This document shows positions 42,198 through 56,500 of a stretch of 57,961 nt of DNA, in pieces. The position numbers and the translations under genes were made by a program. The notes beneath the pieces are model-generated. The model did no database searches, was not told where the DNA came from, and saw nothing but the letters and a program-made list of their open reading frames with translations. Origin of the DNA: Brugia malayi (taxonomy: Eukaryota > Nematoda > Chromadorea > Rhabditida > Onchocercidae); the NCBI RefSeq assembly GCF_000002995.4, contig NW_025062300.1, positions 1 to 57,961 on the forward strand. The letters are read 5' to 3'. Every line of letters starts with the position of its first letter. Within the stretch, counting starts at the first letter, position 1.

Positions 42198-42430
42198 ACA
42201 ATTCATGTATGTATGATATTGACATATATGCAATCGTGATTCACAAAACATAGATGTATGATACTCAGATATATACAATCATGATTAGCAATTCATGTAT
42301 ATATGATACTCAGACCGTTATTCACAAATCATGGATGCATGATACTCGGACACATACACTTGTGATTAACAGTTCATGTGTGCATGATACTCAGACATAT
42401 GCAATCGTGATTCATCATACATACATACAT
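42198..42430 (+). repeat. Minisatellite, ~45-bp unit, block 2
   Basis: Counterpart of 39684-39917 in the second duplication unit, but with clear base substitutions (for example cagatatatacaatcatgat against cagacatacacaatcgtgat), unlike the nearly identical flanks. It forms the loop of the inverted repeat at 41991-42678. Confidence 0.85.
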
Positions 42431-42490
42431 GAATAATTCACGAAATATATATATATATATATCATATCTGGTCATCGACGTGAATAACAA

Positions 42491-42678
42491 TTCACGAATA
42501 TATCATATCACTGGTCATCGATGCATTTAGTGCGGAAAAAGAATATCACAAGGCGAACAAATTTGCATAAATGAAATATCTAAATGTATTTCATGTGTTA
42601 CTCATGCTATTTGCAGCGATTATAAGTTTTTAATATTCTAACATTGGTTTGAAATTGATTCCATTATTTAAATTGTAA
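42491..42678 (-). repeat. Inverted repeat, right arm (188 bp)
   Basis: Reverse complement of 41991-42178, ending ccattatttaaattgtaa. Equal arm length and few mismatches suggest a single inverted duplication or a fold-back chimera. No adapter-like sequence is seen in the spacer, unlike at 50396-50538. Confidence 0.88.
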
Positions 42679-43054
42679 ATTCACATTTCATGGATTTATG
42701 ATACTCAGACATATACAATCGTGATTCACATTTCATGGATTTATGATACTCAGACATATACAATCGTGATTCACATTTCATGGATTTATGATACTCAAAC
42801 ATATGCAATCGTGATTCACATTTCATGGATTTATGATACTCAGACCGTTATTCACGTTATTCACAATTCATGGATGCATGATACTTAGGCCGTCATTCAT
42901 AATTCATGTATGCATGTTACTCAGATCGTCATTCACAATTCATGGATATATGATGCTCAGACCGATATTTACAATACATGGATGTATGATATTCAGACGA
43001 ATACAATCATGATTAACAATTCATGCAGGTAAGGTACCCCAGGACAATACATGG
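42679..43054 (+). repeat. Minisatellite, ~45-bp unit, block 3
   Basis: Cleanest block: units of cacatttcatggatttatga plus tactcagacatatacaatcg plus tgatt, 45 bp, repeated nearly exactly about three times and then degenerate. It passes into the 54/62-bp satellite within catggatatctgtagag. Confidence 0.88.
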
Positions 43055-46000
43055 ATATCTGTAGAGAAATGGTATGAGTTAAGAATTAATCAAAATATCT
43101 TCTAATGATATTGTTATATCTGTAGAAAATGAATGAGTTAATGAATTAATCAAAATGTCTTCTTAGTGATATTGTAATATCTGTAGAGAAATGGTATGAG
43201 TTAAAGAATTAATCAAAATATCTTCTAATGATATAATTATATCGGTAGCAAATGGAATGAGATAATGAATTAACCAAAATGTCTTCTAGTGATATTGTAA
43301 TATCTGTAGAGAAATGGTATGAGTTAATGAATTAATCAAAAATCTTCTAGTGATATTGTTATATTTGCAGAGAGGTGGCATGAATTAATCAAAATGTCTT
43401 CTAGTTATATTGTTATATCTGTAGAGAAATGATGTGAGTTAATGAATAATCAAAATGTCTTCTAGTGATATTGTTATATTTGGAGAGAAACGGTATGAGT
43501 TAATGAATTAATCAAAACTTCTAGTGATATTGTTATATTTGTAGAGAAATGGGACGAGTTAATGAAGTAATCAAAATGTCTTCTAGTGATATTGTTATAT
43601 CTGCAGAGAAATGGTATGAGTTAATGAAGTAATCAAAATGTCTTCTAGTGTACGCGTTATACTGGTAGGGAAATGCTATGAGTTAATGAATTAATCAAAA
43701 TGTCTTCAAGTGATATTGTTTTATCTGTAGGAAATGGTATGAGTTAATGAATTAATCAAAATATCTTATATGATATTGTTATATCTGTAGAGAAATGGTA
43801 CGAGTTATGAATTAATCAAAATTTCTTCGAGTGATATTGTTATATTTGCAGAGAAATGGCATGAATTAATCAAAATATCTTCTAGTGATATTGTTATATT
43901 GCAGAGAAATGGTATGAGTTAATGAATAATCAAAATGTCTTCTAGTGATATTGTTATATCTGGTAGGAAATGGTATGAGTTAATGAATTAATCAAAATGT
44001 CTTCTAGTGATATTGTTATATCTGCAGAGAAATGGTATGAGTTAATGAATTAATCAAAATGTCTTCAGTGATATTGTTTTATCTGTAGAGAAATGGTATG
44101 AGTTAATGAATTAATCAAAATGTCTTCTAGTGATATTGTTATATTTGCAGAGAAATGGTATGAGTTAATGAAATAATCTTAATGTCTTCTAGTGATATTG
44201 TTATATTGTAGAGAAAGATGAGTTAATGAATTAATCAAAATGTCTTCTAATGATATTGTTATATCTGTAGGAAATGGTATGAGTTAATGAATTAATCAAA
44301 ATGTCTTCAAGTGATATTGTTTATCTGTAGAGAAATGGTATGAGTTAATGAATTAATCAAAATATCTTCTTGTGATATTGTTATACTTGTAGGGAAATGG
44401 TATGAGTTAATGAATTAATCAAAATGTCTCATATGATATTGTTATATCTGTAGAGAAATGGTACGAGTTAATGAATTAATCAAAATGTCTTCCAGTGATA
44501 TTGTTATATCTGTGGAGAAGTGGCATAAATTAATCAAAATGTCTTCTAGTGATATTGTTATATTTGCAGAGAAATGGTATGAGTTAATGAGTTAATCAAA
44601 ATGTCATCTGGTGATCTTGTTATATTGGTAGAGAAATGGTAAGAGTTAATGAATTAATCAAAATATCTTCTAGCGATCCTGTTATTTCTGTAGATAAATG
44701 ATATGAGTTAATGAAGTAATCAAAATGACTTCTAGTGATCTTGTTATATTGCTAGAGAAATGGTAAGAGTTAATGAATTAATCAGAATATCTTCTAGTGA
44801 TAATGTTGTATCTGCAGAGAAATGGTATGAGTTAATGAATTAATCAAAATATCTTCTGGCGATCCTGTTATATATGAAGAAAAATGATATGAGTTAATGA
44901 ATTAATCAAAATATCTTCAAGTGATATTGTTATATTTGCAGAGAAATGGCATGAATTAACTAAAAGGTCTTCTAGTGATATTGTCATATTTGCAGAGAAA
45001 TGGTACGAGTTAATGAATTAATCAAAATATCTTTTAGTGATATTGTTATATTTGCAGAGAAATGGCATGAATTAATCAAAATGTCTTCTAGTGATATTGT
45101 TATATTTGCAGAGAAATGGCATGAATTAATCAAAATGTCTTCTAGTGATATTGTTATATTTGCAGAGAAATGGCATGAATTAATCAAAATGTCTTCTAGT
45201 GATATTGTTATATTTGCAGAGAAATGGCATGAATTAATCAAAATGTCTTCTAGTGATATTGTTATATTTGCAGAGAAATGGTACGAGTTAATGAATTAAT
45301 CAAAATATCTTTTAGTGATATTGTTATATTTGCAGAGAAATGGCATGAATTAATCTAAATATCTCTAGTGATCTTGTTATATTGGTAGAGAAATAGTAAG
45401 AGTTAATGACTTAATCAAGATGTCTTCTAGTGATATTGTTATATTTGCAGAAAAATGGCATGAAATAATGAAAATGTCTTCTAGTGATCTTGTTATATTA
45501 GTAGAGAAATGGTAAGAGTTAATGAATTAATCAAAATATCTCTAGTGATCTTGTTATATTGGTAGAGAAATAGTAAGAGTTAATGAATTAATCAAAATGT
45601 CTTCTAGTGATATTGTTATATTTGCAGAGAAATGGCATGAATTAATCAAAATATCTTCTAGTGATATTGTTATATTTGCAGAGAAAGTGGCATGAATTAA
45701 TCAAAATGTCTTCTAGTGATATTGTTATATTTGCAGAGAAATGGCATGAAATAATCAAAATATCTTCTAGTGATCTTGTTATATTGGTAGAGAAATAGTA
45801 AGAGTTAATGAATTAATCAAAATGTCTTCTAGTGATATTGTTATATTTGCAGAGAAATGGCATGAATTAATCAAAATGTCTTCTAGTGATATTGTTATAT
45901 TTGCAGAGAAATGGCATGAATTAATCAAAATGTCTAATAGTGATATTGTTATATTTGCAGAGAAATGGTATGAGTTAATGAATTAATCAAAATATCTTCT

Positions 46001-49000
46001 AGTGATATTGTTATATCTGTGGAGAAATGGTAAGAGTTAATGAATTAATCAAAATATCTTCTAGTGATATTGTTATATCTGCAGAGAAATGGTATGAGTT
46101 AATGAAATAATCAAAATGTCTTCTAGTGATATTGTTATATTTGCAGAGAAATGGCATGAATTAAACAAAATGTCTTCTAGTGATATTGTTATATTTGCAG
46201 AGAAATGGTACGAGTTAATGAATTAATCAAAATGTCTTCCAGTGATATTGTTATATCTGTGGAGAAGTGGCATAAATTAATCAAAATGTCTTCTAGTGAT
46301 ATTGTTATATTGCAGAGAAATGGTATGAGTTAATGAATTAATCAAAATGTCTTCTAGTGATATTGTTATATCTGTAGAGAAATGGTATGAGTTAATGAAT
46401 TAATCAAAATATCTTCTAGTGATATAACAATATCTGTAGAGAAATGGCATAAGTTTATGAATTAACCAAATGTCTTCTAGTGATATTGTTATATCTGTAG
46501 AGAAATGGTATGAGTTAATGAATTAATCAAAATATCTTCTAGTGATATTGTTATATTTGCAGAGAAGTGGCATGAATTAATCAAAATGTCTTCTAGTGAT
46601 ATTGTTATATCTGTCAGAGAAATGGCTATGAGTTAATGAATTAATCAAAATGTCTTCTAGTGATATTGTTATATTTGGAGAGAAATGGTATGGTTAATGA
46701 ATTAATCAAAATATCTTCTAGTGATATTGTTATATTGTTGAGAAATGGTATGAGTTAATGAAATAATCAAAATGTCTTCTAGTGATATTGTTATATCTGC
46801 AGAGAAATGGTATGAGTTAATGAAGTAATCAAAATGTCTTCTAGTGATATTGTTATATCTGGTAGAGAAATGCTATGAGTTAATGAATTAATCAAAATGT
46901 CTTCAAGTGATATTGTTTTATCTGTAGAAATGGTATGAGTTAATGAATTAATCAAAATATCTTATATGATATTGTTATATCTGTGGAGAATAAGTATGAG
47001 TTTATGAAATAATCAAAATTTATTCTAGTGATATTGTTATATTTGCAGAGAAATGGCATGAATTAATCAAAATATCTTCTAGTGGTTATTGTTATATTTG
47101 CAGAGAAATGATATGAGTTAATGAATTAATCAAAATATCTTCTAGTGATATTGTTATATCGGTAGAGAAATGGTATGAGTTAATGAAGTAATCAAAATGT
47201 CTTCTAGTGATATTGTTATATCTGCAGAGAAATGGTATGAGTTAATGAATTAATCAAAATGTCTTCTAGTGATATTGTTATATCTGTAGAGAAATGGTAT
47301 GAGTTAATGAATTAATCAAAATGTCTTCTAGTGATATTGTTATATTTGCAGAGAAATGGTATGAGTTAATGAAATAATCTAATGTCTTCTAGTGATATTG
47401 TTATATTTGCAGAGAAATGAGTTAATGAATTAATCAAAATGTCTTCTAGTGATATTGGTTATATTTGTAGAGAATGTATGAGTTAATGAATTAATCAAAA
47501 TGTCTTCAAGTGATATTGTTTTATCTGTAGGAAGTGGTATGAGTTAATGAATTAATAAAAAAATCTTCTTGTGTTCGTGTTATACTGGTAGAGAAACTGG
47601 TATGAGTTAATGAATTAATCAAAATGTCTTATAGTGATATTGTTATATCTGTGGAGAATAAGTATGAGTTTATGAATTAATCAAAATGTCTTCCAGTGAT
47701 ATTGTTATATCTGTGGAGAAGTGGCATAAATTAATCAAAATGTCTTCTAGTGATATTGTTATATTTGCCAGAGAAATGGTATGAGTTAATGAATTAATCA
47801 AAATGTCTTCTAGTGATATTGTTATATTGTAGAGAAATGGTATGAGTTAATGAATAATCAAAATGTCTTCTAGTGATATTGTTATTCTGGTAGAGAAATG
47901 GTATGAGTTAATGAATAATCAAATGTCTTCTAGTGATATTGTTATATTGGTAGAGAAATGGTAAGAGTTAATGAATTAATCAAAATATCTTCTAGTGATA
48001 TTGTTATATTTGCAGAGAAATGGTATGAGTTAATGAATAATCAAAATATCTTCTAGTGATATTGTATATTTGTAGAGAAATGGTATGAGTTAATGAATTA
48101 ATCAAAATATCTTCAGTGATATTGTTATATTTGCAGAGAAATGGCATGAATTAATCAAAAATCTTCTAGTGATATTGTTATATTTGCAGAGAAATGGTAT
48201 GAGTTAATGAATTAATCAAAAATATCTTCTAGTGATATTGTTATATTGTAGAGAAATGGCATGAATTAATCAAAATGTCTTTAGTGATATTGTTATATTT
48301 GCAGAGAAATGGCATGAATTAAATCAAAAATGTCTTCTAGTGATATTGTTATATTGCAGAGAAATGGAAATGAATTAATCAAAATGTCTTCTAGTGATAT
48401 TATATTTGCAGAGAAATGGCATGAATTAATCAAAATGTCTAATAGTGATATTGTTTTATTTGCAGAGAAATGGTACGAGTTAATGAATTAATCAAAATAT
48501 CTTCTAGTGATATTGTTATATTTGCAGAGAAATGGCATGAATTAATCAAAATATCTTCTAGTTAGTGATCTTGTTATATTGGTAGAGAAATAGTAAGAGT
48601 TAATGACTTAATCAAGATGTCTTCTAGTGATATTGTTATATTTGCAGAAAAATGGCATGAATTAATCAAAATGTCTTCTAGTGATATTGTTATATTTGTA
48701 GAGAAATGGTTGAGTTAATGAATTAATCAAAATATCTCTAGTGATATTGTTATTTGTAGAGAAATAGTAAGAGTTAATGAATTAATCAAAATGTCTTCTA
48801 GTGATATTGTTATATTTGCAGAGAAATGGCATGAATTAATCAAAATATCTTCTCTGATATTGCTATATTTGCAGAGAAGTGGCATGAATTAATCAAAATG
48901 TCTTCTAGTGATATTGTTATATTTGCAGAGAAATGGCATGAAATAATCAAAATATCTCTAGTGATCTTGTTATATTGGTAGAGAAATAGTAAGAGTTAAT

Positions 49001-50395
49001 GAATTAATCAAAATGTCTTCTTCTAGTGATATTGTTATATTTGCAGAGAAATGGCATGAATTATCAAATGTCTTCTAGTGATATTGTTATATTTGCAGAG
49101 AAATGGATGAATTAATCAAAATGTCTTCTAGTGATATTGTTATATTTGCAGAGAAATGGTACGAGTAATGAATTAATCAAAATTATCTTCTAGTGATATT
49201 GTTATTTTGGTAGAGAAATGGTAAGAGTTAATGAATTAATCAAAATATCTTCTAGTGATATTGTTATATTTGCAGAGAAATGGTATGAGTTATGAATAAC
49301 AAAATGTCTTCTAGTGATATTGTTATATTTGCAGAGAAATGGCATGAATCAAACAAAATGTCTTCTAGTGATATTGTTATATTTGCAGAGAAATGGTCGA
49401 GTTAATGAATTAATCAAAATGTCTTCCAGTGATATTGTTATATCTGTAGAGAAATGGCATAAATAAATCAAAATGACTTCTAGTGATCTTGTTATATTGC
49501 TAGAGAAATGGTAAGAGTTAATGAATTAATCAGAATATCTTCTAGTGATCTTGTTATATTGGTAGAAAAGTGGTAAGAGTTAATGAATTAATCAAAATAT
49601 CTTCTAGTGATAATGTTGTATCTGCAGAGAAATGGTATGAGTTAATGAAAATGTCTTCTAGTGATCTTGTTTTATTGGTAGAGAAATGGTAAGAGTTAAT
49701 GAATTAATCAAAATATCTTCTAGCGATCCTGTTATATCTGAAGAAAAATGATATGATTTAATGAATTAATCAAAATATCTTCTAGTGATCTTGTTATATT
49801 TGCAGAGAAATGGCATGAATTAATCAAAATGTCTCTAGTGATATTGTTATATTTGCAGAGAAATGGCATGAATTAATCAAAATGTTTCTAGTGATATTGT
49901 TTATATTTGCAGAGAAATGGTATGAGTTAATGAATTAATCAAAATATCTTTTAATGATATTGTTATATTGGTAGAGAAATGGTAAGAGTTTAATGAATTA
50001 ATCAAATATCTTCTAGTGATAATTGTTATATTTGCAGAGAAATGGTATGAGTTAATGAATTAATCAAAATGTTCTTCTAGTGATATTGTTATATTTGCAG
50101 AGAAATGCATTGAATTAATCAAAATGTCTTCTAGTGATATTGTTATATTTGCAGAGAAATGGTACGAGTTAATGAATTAATTCAAAATATCTTCTAGTGA
50201 TATTGTTATATTTGCAGAGAAATGGCATGAATTAATCAAGATGTCTTCTAGTGATATTGTTATATTTGCAGAGAAATGGTACGAGTTATGAATTATCAAA
50301 ATGTCTTCTAGTGATATTTGTTATATTTGCAGAGAAATGGCATGAATTAATCAAAATGTTCTTCTAGTGATATTTGTATATTCCGAGAAATGGTA
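43055..50395 (+). repeat. Satellite array, 54/62-bp monomers (right block)
   Basis: Same family and orientation as 1-3545. Long and short units are mixed; marked variants include gatcctgttat, gataatgttgta and tgctagagaaatgg. From about 43800 onward one-base gains and losses are frequent, unlike the left array, which points to unpolished long-read sequence. A short stretch at 45000-45299 is regular enough to stay open for 99 codons. No gene content. Confidence 0.93.
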
Positions 50396-50538
50396 ATCTC
50401 TCTCTTATTCTCTCCTTCCCACATACCAGTAAAATATCAAACCCCTCATTTCTCCCAGATAATGAGATATCCCTCTCAACCCTCACGCCCGCATCCCCCA
50501 TCAAAATCCTAATCCCTTTTGTTGTTGTTGAGAGAGAT
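50396..50538. other. Adapter-like segment at a satellite orientation switch
   Basis: Not satellite. It starts atctctctctt and ends ttgttgttgttgagagagat; these match the start and end of the standard PacBio SMRTbell hairpin adapter as I remember it (20 bases at the right end, 11 at the left). The roughly 110 bases between them are C-rich and do not match the adapter well; they may be low-quality signal in the hairpin. Immediately outside, gagaaatggta on the left mirrors taccatttctc on the right. Confidence 0.8.
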
Positions 50539-53500
50539 TACCATTTCTCTGCAATTATAACAATATCACTAGAAGACATTTTGATTAATTCATGCATCAT
50601 CCTTCTGCAAATATAACAATATCACTAGAAGACATTTTGATTAATTCATTAACTCTACCATTTCTCTGCAAATATAACAATATCACTAGAGACATTTTGA
50701 TTAATTCATGCCATTTCTCTGCAAATATAACAATATCACTAGAAGACATTTTGATTAATTCATTAACTCATACCATTTCTCTGCAAATATAACAATATCA
50801 CTAGAAGACATTTTAATTTATTAACTCATACCATTTCTCTGCAAATATAACAATATCACTAGAAGACATTTTGATTATTCATTAACTCATACCATTTCTC
50901 TGCAAATATAACAATATCACTAGATGATATTGTTATATTTGTTCATTAACTCATACCATTTCTCTACACGATATAACAATATCACTAGAAGACATTTGAT
51001 TTTAATTCATTAACTCGTACCATTTCTCTGCAAATATAACAATATCACTAAAGAAATTTTGATTAATTCATTAACTCATACCATTTCTCTACCGATATAA
51101 CAATATCACTAGAAGACATTTTGATTAATTCATTCACTTCTTTCAGATATAACAATATCACTTAGAAGACATTTTGATTAATTTCATTAACTCATATCAT
51201 TTTTCTTCATATATAACAGGATCGCCAGAAGATATTTTGATTAATTCATTAACTCTTACCATTTCTCTACCAATATAACAAGATCACTAAAATACATGAT
51301 ATTTCATTAACTCATACCATTCTCTGCAGATATAACATTATCACTAGAAGATATTTTGATTAATTCATTAACTCTTACCATTTTTCTACCAATATAACAA
51401 GATCACTAGAAGATATTCTGATTAATTCATTAACTCTTACCATTTCTCTAGCAATATAACAAGATCACTAGAAGTCATTTTGATTAATTTATGCCACTTC
51501 TCCACAGATATAACAATATCACTAGAAGAGATTTTGATTAATTCATAAAACTCATACCATTTCTCTACCGATATAACAATATCACTAGAAGACATTTGAT
51601 TAATTCATTCATACCATTTCTCTACCGATATAACAAATATCACTAGAGACATTTTGATTAATTCATTAACTCATACCATTCTCTACCAATATAACAAGAT
51701 CACTGGAGATATTTTGATTAATTCATTAAACTCTTACCATTTCTCTACAATATAACAATATCATTAAAAGATATTTTGATTAATTCATACTCATGACATT
51801 TCTCTGCAAATATAACAATATCACATTAGAAGACATTTGATTAATTCATCATACCATTTCTCTACAGATATAACAATATCACTAGAAGACATTTTGATTA
51901 TTCATTAACTCATACCATTTCTCTACCGATTTACAATATCACTAGAAGACATTTTGATTATTTCATTTACTCATACCATTTCTCAAAATAATCAAAATAT
52001 CACTAGAAGACATTTTGATTAATTCATTAACTCTTACTATTTCTCTACCAATATAACAAGATCACTAGAGATATTTTGATTATTTCATGCCATTTCTCTG
52101 ATATAAACAATATCACTAGAAGACATTTTGATTAATTCATACCCACTTCTCTACCGATATAACAATATCACTAGAAGGACATTTTGATTAATTCATGACA
52201 TTTCTCTGCAAATATTACAATATCACTAGAAGACATTTTGATTATTCATTAACTCATACCATTTCTCTACCAATATAACAATATCACTAAAGACATTTTG
52301 ATTAATTCATAACTCATACCATTTCTCTACCGATATAACAATATCACTAAAGACATTGATTATTCATTAACTCATACCATTTCTCCGATATAACAATATC
52401 ACTAGAAGACATTTTGATTAATTCATTAACTCATACCATTTCTCTACCGATATAACAATATCACTAGAAGACATTTTGATTATTATTCATACCATTTCTC
52501 AATAATTATAACAATATCACTAGACGATATTTTTGATTAATTCATTAACTCATACCATTTCTCTTGCCAGATATAACAATATCACTAGAAGACATTTGAT
52601 ATTAACTCATACCATTTCTCTGCAATATAACAATATCACTAGAAGACATTTTTGATTAATTCATTACCATTTCTCTACCGATATAAAATATCACTAGAAG
52701 ACATTTTGATAATTCATTAATCAAAATTTCTCTGCAAATATAACAATATCACTAGAAGATATTTTGATTAATTCATTAACTCATATCTTTCTCTGCAAAT
52801 ATAACAATATCACTAGAAGACATTTTGATAACTCATTAACTCATACCATTTCTCTGCAAATATGACAATATCACTAGAAGACCTTTTAGTTAATTCATGC
52901 CATTTCTCTGCAAATATAACAATATCACTTGAAGATATTTTGATTAATTCATTAAATCATATCATTTTTCTTCAGATATAACAGGATCGCTAGAAGATAT
53001 TTTGATTAATTCATAAACTCTTACCATTTCTCTGCAAATATAACAATATCACTTAGAAAGACATTTTGATTTAATTTCATTTAACTCATACCATTTCTCT
53101 CCGATATAACAATATCACTAGAAGTTCATTTTGGATTAATTCATTAACTCATACCATTTCTCTACCGAAATAAACATTTTCACTAGAAGATATTTTGATA
53201 AATTCATTAACTATTACCATTTCTCTACCAATATAACAAGATCACCAGATGACATTTTGATTAATTCATTAACTCATTAACTCATTCTCTGCAAATATAA
53301 CAATATCACTAGAAGACATTTTGATTTAATTTATACCATTTCTCTACCGATATAACAATATCACTAGAAAGAGATTTTGATTAATTCATAAAACTCATAC
53401 CATTTCTCTACCGATATACAATATCACTAGAATTCATTTTGATTAATTCATTAACTCATACCATTTCTCTACTGATTTAACAATATCACTAGAAGGCATT

Positions 53501-56500
53501 TTTATTAATTCATAAATCCATACTATTTCACTACAGATAAAACAATATCATTAGAAGACATTTTGATTAATTCATTAACTTCATACCATTTCTCTACAGA
53601 TATAACAAATATCAATTAGAAGACATTTTGATTAATTCATTACATACCATTTCTCTACAGATATTAACAATATCATTAAAAGACATTTTGATTATTTCAT
53701 TAACTCATACCATTTCTCTGCAAATGAGATTAAACAATATCACTAGAAGACATTTTGATTAATTCATTAACTCATACCATTTCTCTGCCGATATAACAAT
53801 ATCACTAGAAGACATTTTGATTAATTCATTAACTCATACCATTTCTCTGCCAATGATATAACAATGTCACTAGATGACATTTGATTAATTCATTAACTCA
53901 TACCATTCCTACCGATATAACAATATCACTAGAAGATTTTTTGATTAATTCCATTAACTCATATCATTTCTCTGCAAATATAACAATATCACTAGAAGAC
54001 ATTTTGATTAATCATACCATCTTCTGCAAATATAACAATATCACTAGAAGACATTTTTGATTAATTCATTAACTCATACCATTTCTCTACGATTATAACA
54101 ATATCACTAGAAGACATTTTGATTAATTCATTAACTCATACCATTTCCTACAGATAAAACAATATCACTTGAAGACATTTTGATTAATTCATTAAACTTC
54201 ATACCATTTCTCTACCGATATAAACAATAAACATTAGAAGACATTTTGATTACTTCATTAACTCATACCATTTCTTGCAGATATAACAATATCACTAGAA
54301 GACATTTGATTACTTCATTAACTCGTACCATTTCTCTACAAATATAACAATATCAGTAGAAGTTTTGATTTAATTCATTAACTCATACATTTCTCTACCG
54401 ATATAACAATATCACTTAGAAGACATTTTGATTAATTCATAACTCATACCATTTCTCTACAGATATAACAATATCACTAGAAGAATTTTTGATTATTCTC
54501 ACTTCTACTGCAAATATAACAATATCACTAGAAGACATTTTGATTAATCATTAACTCATACCATTTCTCTACAGATATTAAAATATCACTAGAAGACATT
54601 TTTGATTAATTCATTAACTCATACATTTCTCTACGATATAACAATATCAACTAGAAGACATTTTGATTAATTCATTAACTCATACCATTTCTCTACAGAT
54701 TTAACAATATCACTAGAAGACATTTTGATTAATTCATTAACTCATACCATTTCTCTGCAAATATAACAATATCACTAGAAGACATTTTGATTAATTCATT
54801 AACTCATCCATTTCTCTGAAATATAACAATATCACTAGAAGACATTTTGATTAATTCATTAACTCATACCATTTCTCTGCAAATATAACAATATCACTAG
54901 AAGACATTAGATTATTTCATTAACTCATACATTTCTCTGCAAATATAACAATATCACTAGAAGACATTTTGATTATTCATTAACTCATACCATTTCTCTA
55001 CAATATAACAATATCACTAGAAGATATTTTGATTTATTCATTAACTCATTACCATTTCTCTACGATATAACAATATCACTAGAAGACATTTTGATTAATT
55101 CATTAACTCTTACCATTTCTCTGCAATATAACAATATCACTAGAAGACATTTTGATTAATTCATGCCATTTCTCTGCAAATATAACAATATCACTAGAAG
55201 ACATTTTGATTAATTCATGCCATTTCTCTGCAAATATAACAATATCACTAGAAGACATTTTGATTAATTCATTAACTCTCACCATTTCTCTAGCAATATA
55301 ACAAGATCACTAGAAGATATTTTGATTAATTCATGCATACATTTCTCTGCAAATATAACAATATCACTAGAAGACATTTTGATTAATTCATGCCACTTCT
55401 CTGCAAATATAACAATATCACTAGAAGACATTTTGATTAATTCATTACCATTTCTCTGCAAATATAACAATATCACTAGAAGACATTTTGATTAATTCAT
55501 TAACTCATACCATTTCTCTACCAATATAACAAGATCACTAGAAGATATTTTGATTACTTCATTAACTCATACCATTTCTCTACAATATAACAAGATCACT
55601 AGAAGACATTTTGATTATATTCATACCATTCTCTGCAAATATAACAATATCACTAGAAGACATTATGATTAATTCATTAACTCATTACCATTTCTCTGCA
55701 ATATAACAATATCACTAGAAGATATTTTGATTAATTCATGCCATAATTCTCTGCAAATATAACAATATCACTAGAAGACATTTTGATTAATTCATTAACT
55801 CATACCATTTCTCTGCAAATATAACAATATCACTAGAAGACATTTTGATTAATTCATTCCCCTTCTCTGCAAATATAACAATATCACTAGAAGACATTTT
55901 GATTAATTCATTAACTCATACCATTTCTCTACAATATAACATATCACTAGAAGACATTTTGATTAATTCATTTCTCTGCAAATATAACAATATCACTAGA
56001 AACATTTTGATTAATTCATTAACTACCATTTCTCTACCGATATACAATATCACTAGAAGACATTTGATTAATTCATTAACTCATACCATTTCCTCTACCA
56101 ATATAACAATATCACTAGAAGAAATTTTAATTAATTCATACCATTTCTCTGCAAATATAAACCACTAGAAGATATTTTGATTTATTCATTAAACTCATAC
56201 CATTTTCTACCGATATAACAATATCACTAGAAGATATTTTGATTAATTCATTAACTCTTACCATTTCTCTGCAGATACAACAATATCACTAGAGACATTT
56301 GATTAATTCATTAACTCATACATTTCTCTACCGATATAACATATCACTAGAAGACATTTTGATTAATTCATGTCACTTCCATATCATTTTTCTACAGATA
56401 TAACAGGATCGCTGGAAGATATTTTGATTAATTCATTAACTCTTACCATTTCTCTACAAATATAACAAATCATTAGAAGACATTTTTGATTAAATCATTA

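Larger units (their letters stand above)
39918..42430 (+). repeat. Tandem duplication, unit 2
   Basis: Second copy of 37402-39917, 2513 bp. It carries rpl-7A exons 4-6 without exons 1-3. Differences from unit 1 are mostly single bases in homopolymers (for example an extra A in cgtaaaattc at the exon 4 end), while the minisatellite has several true substitutions. 41173-42197 is AT-rich flank with nothing to call beyond the inverted-repeat arm. Confidence 0.93.

Noticed and set aside
45000..45299. A 99-codon open frame of five perfect 18-residue repeats
   Set aside because: It is a run of identical short satellite monomers, also open on the opposite strand; not a gene.
50396..50538. Hairpin telomere or natural palindrome centre
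   Set aside because: Both ends match the sequencing adapter, and the arms are noisy mirror copies; an artefact explains more.
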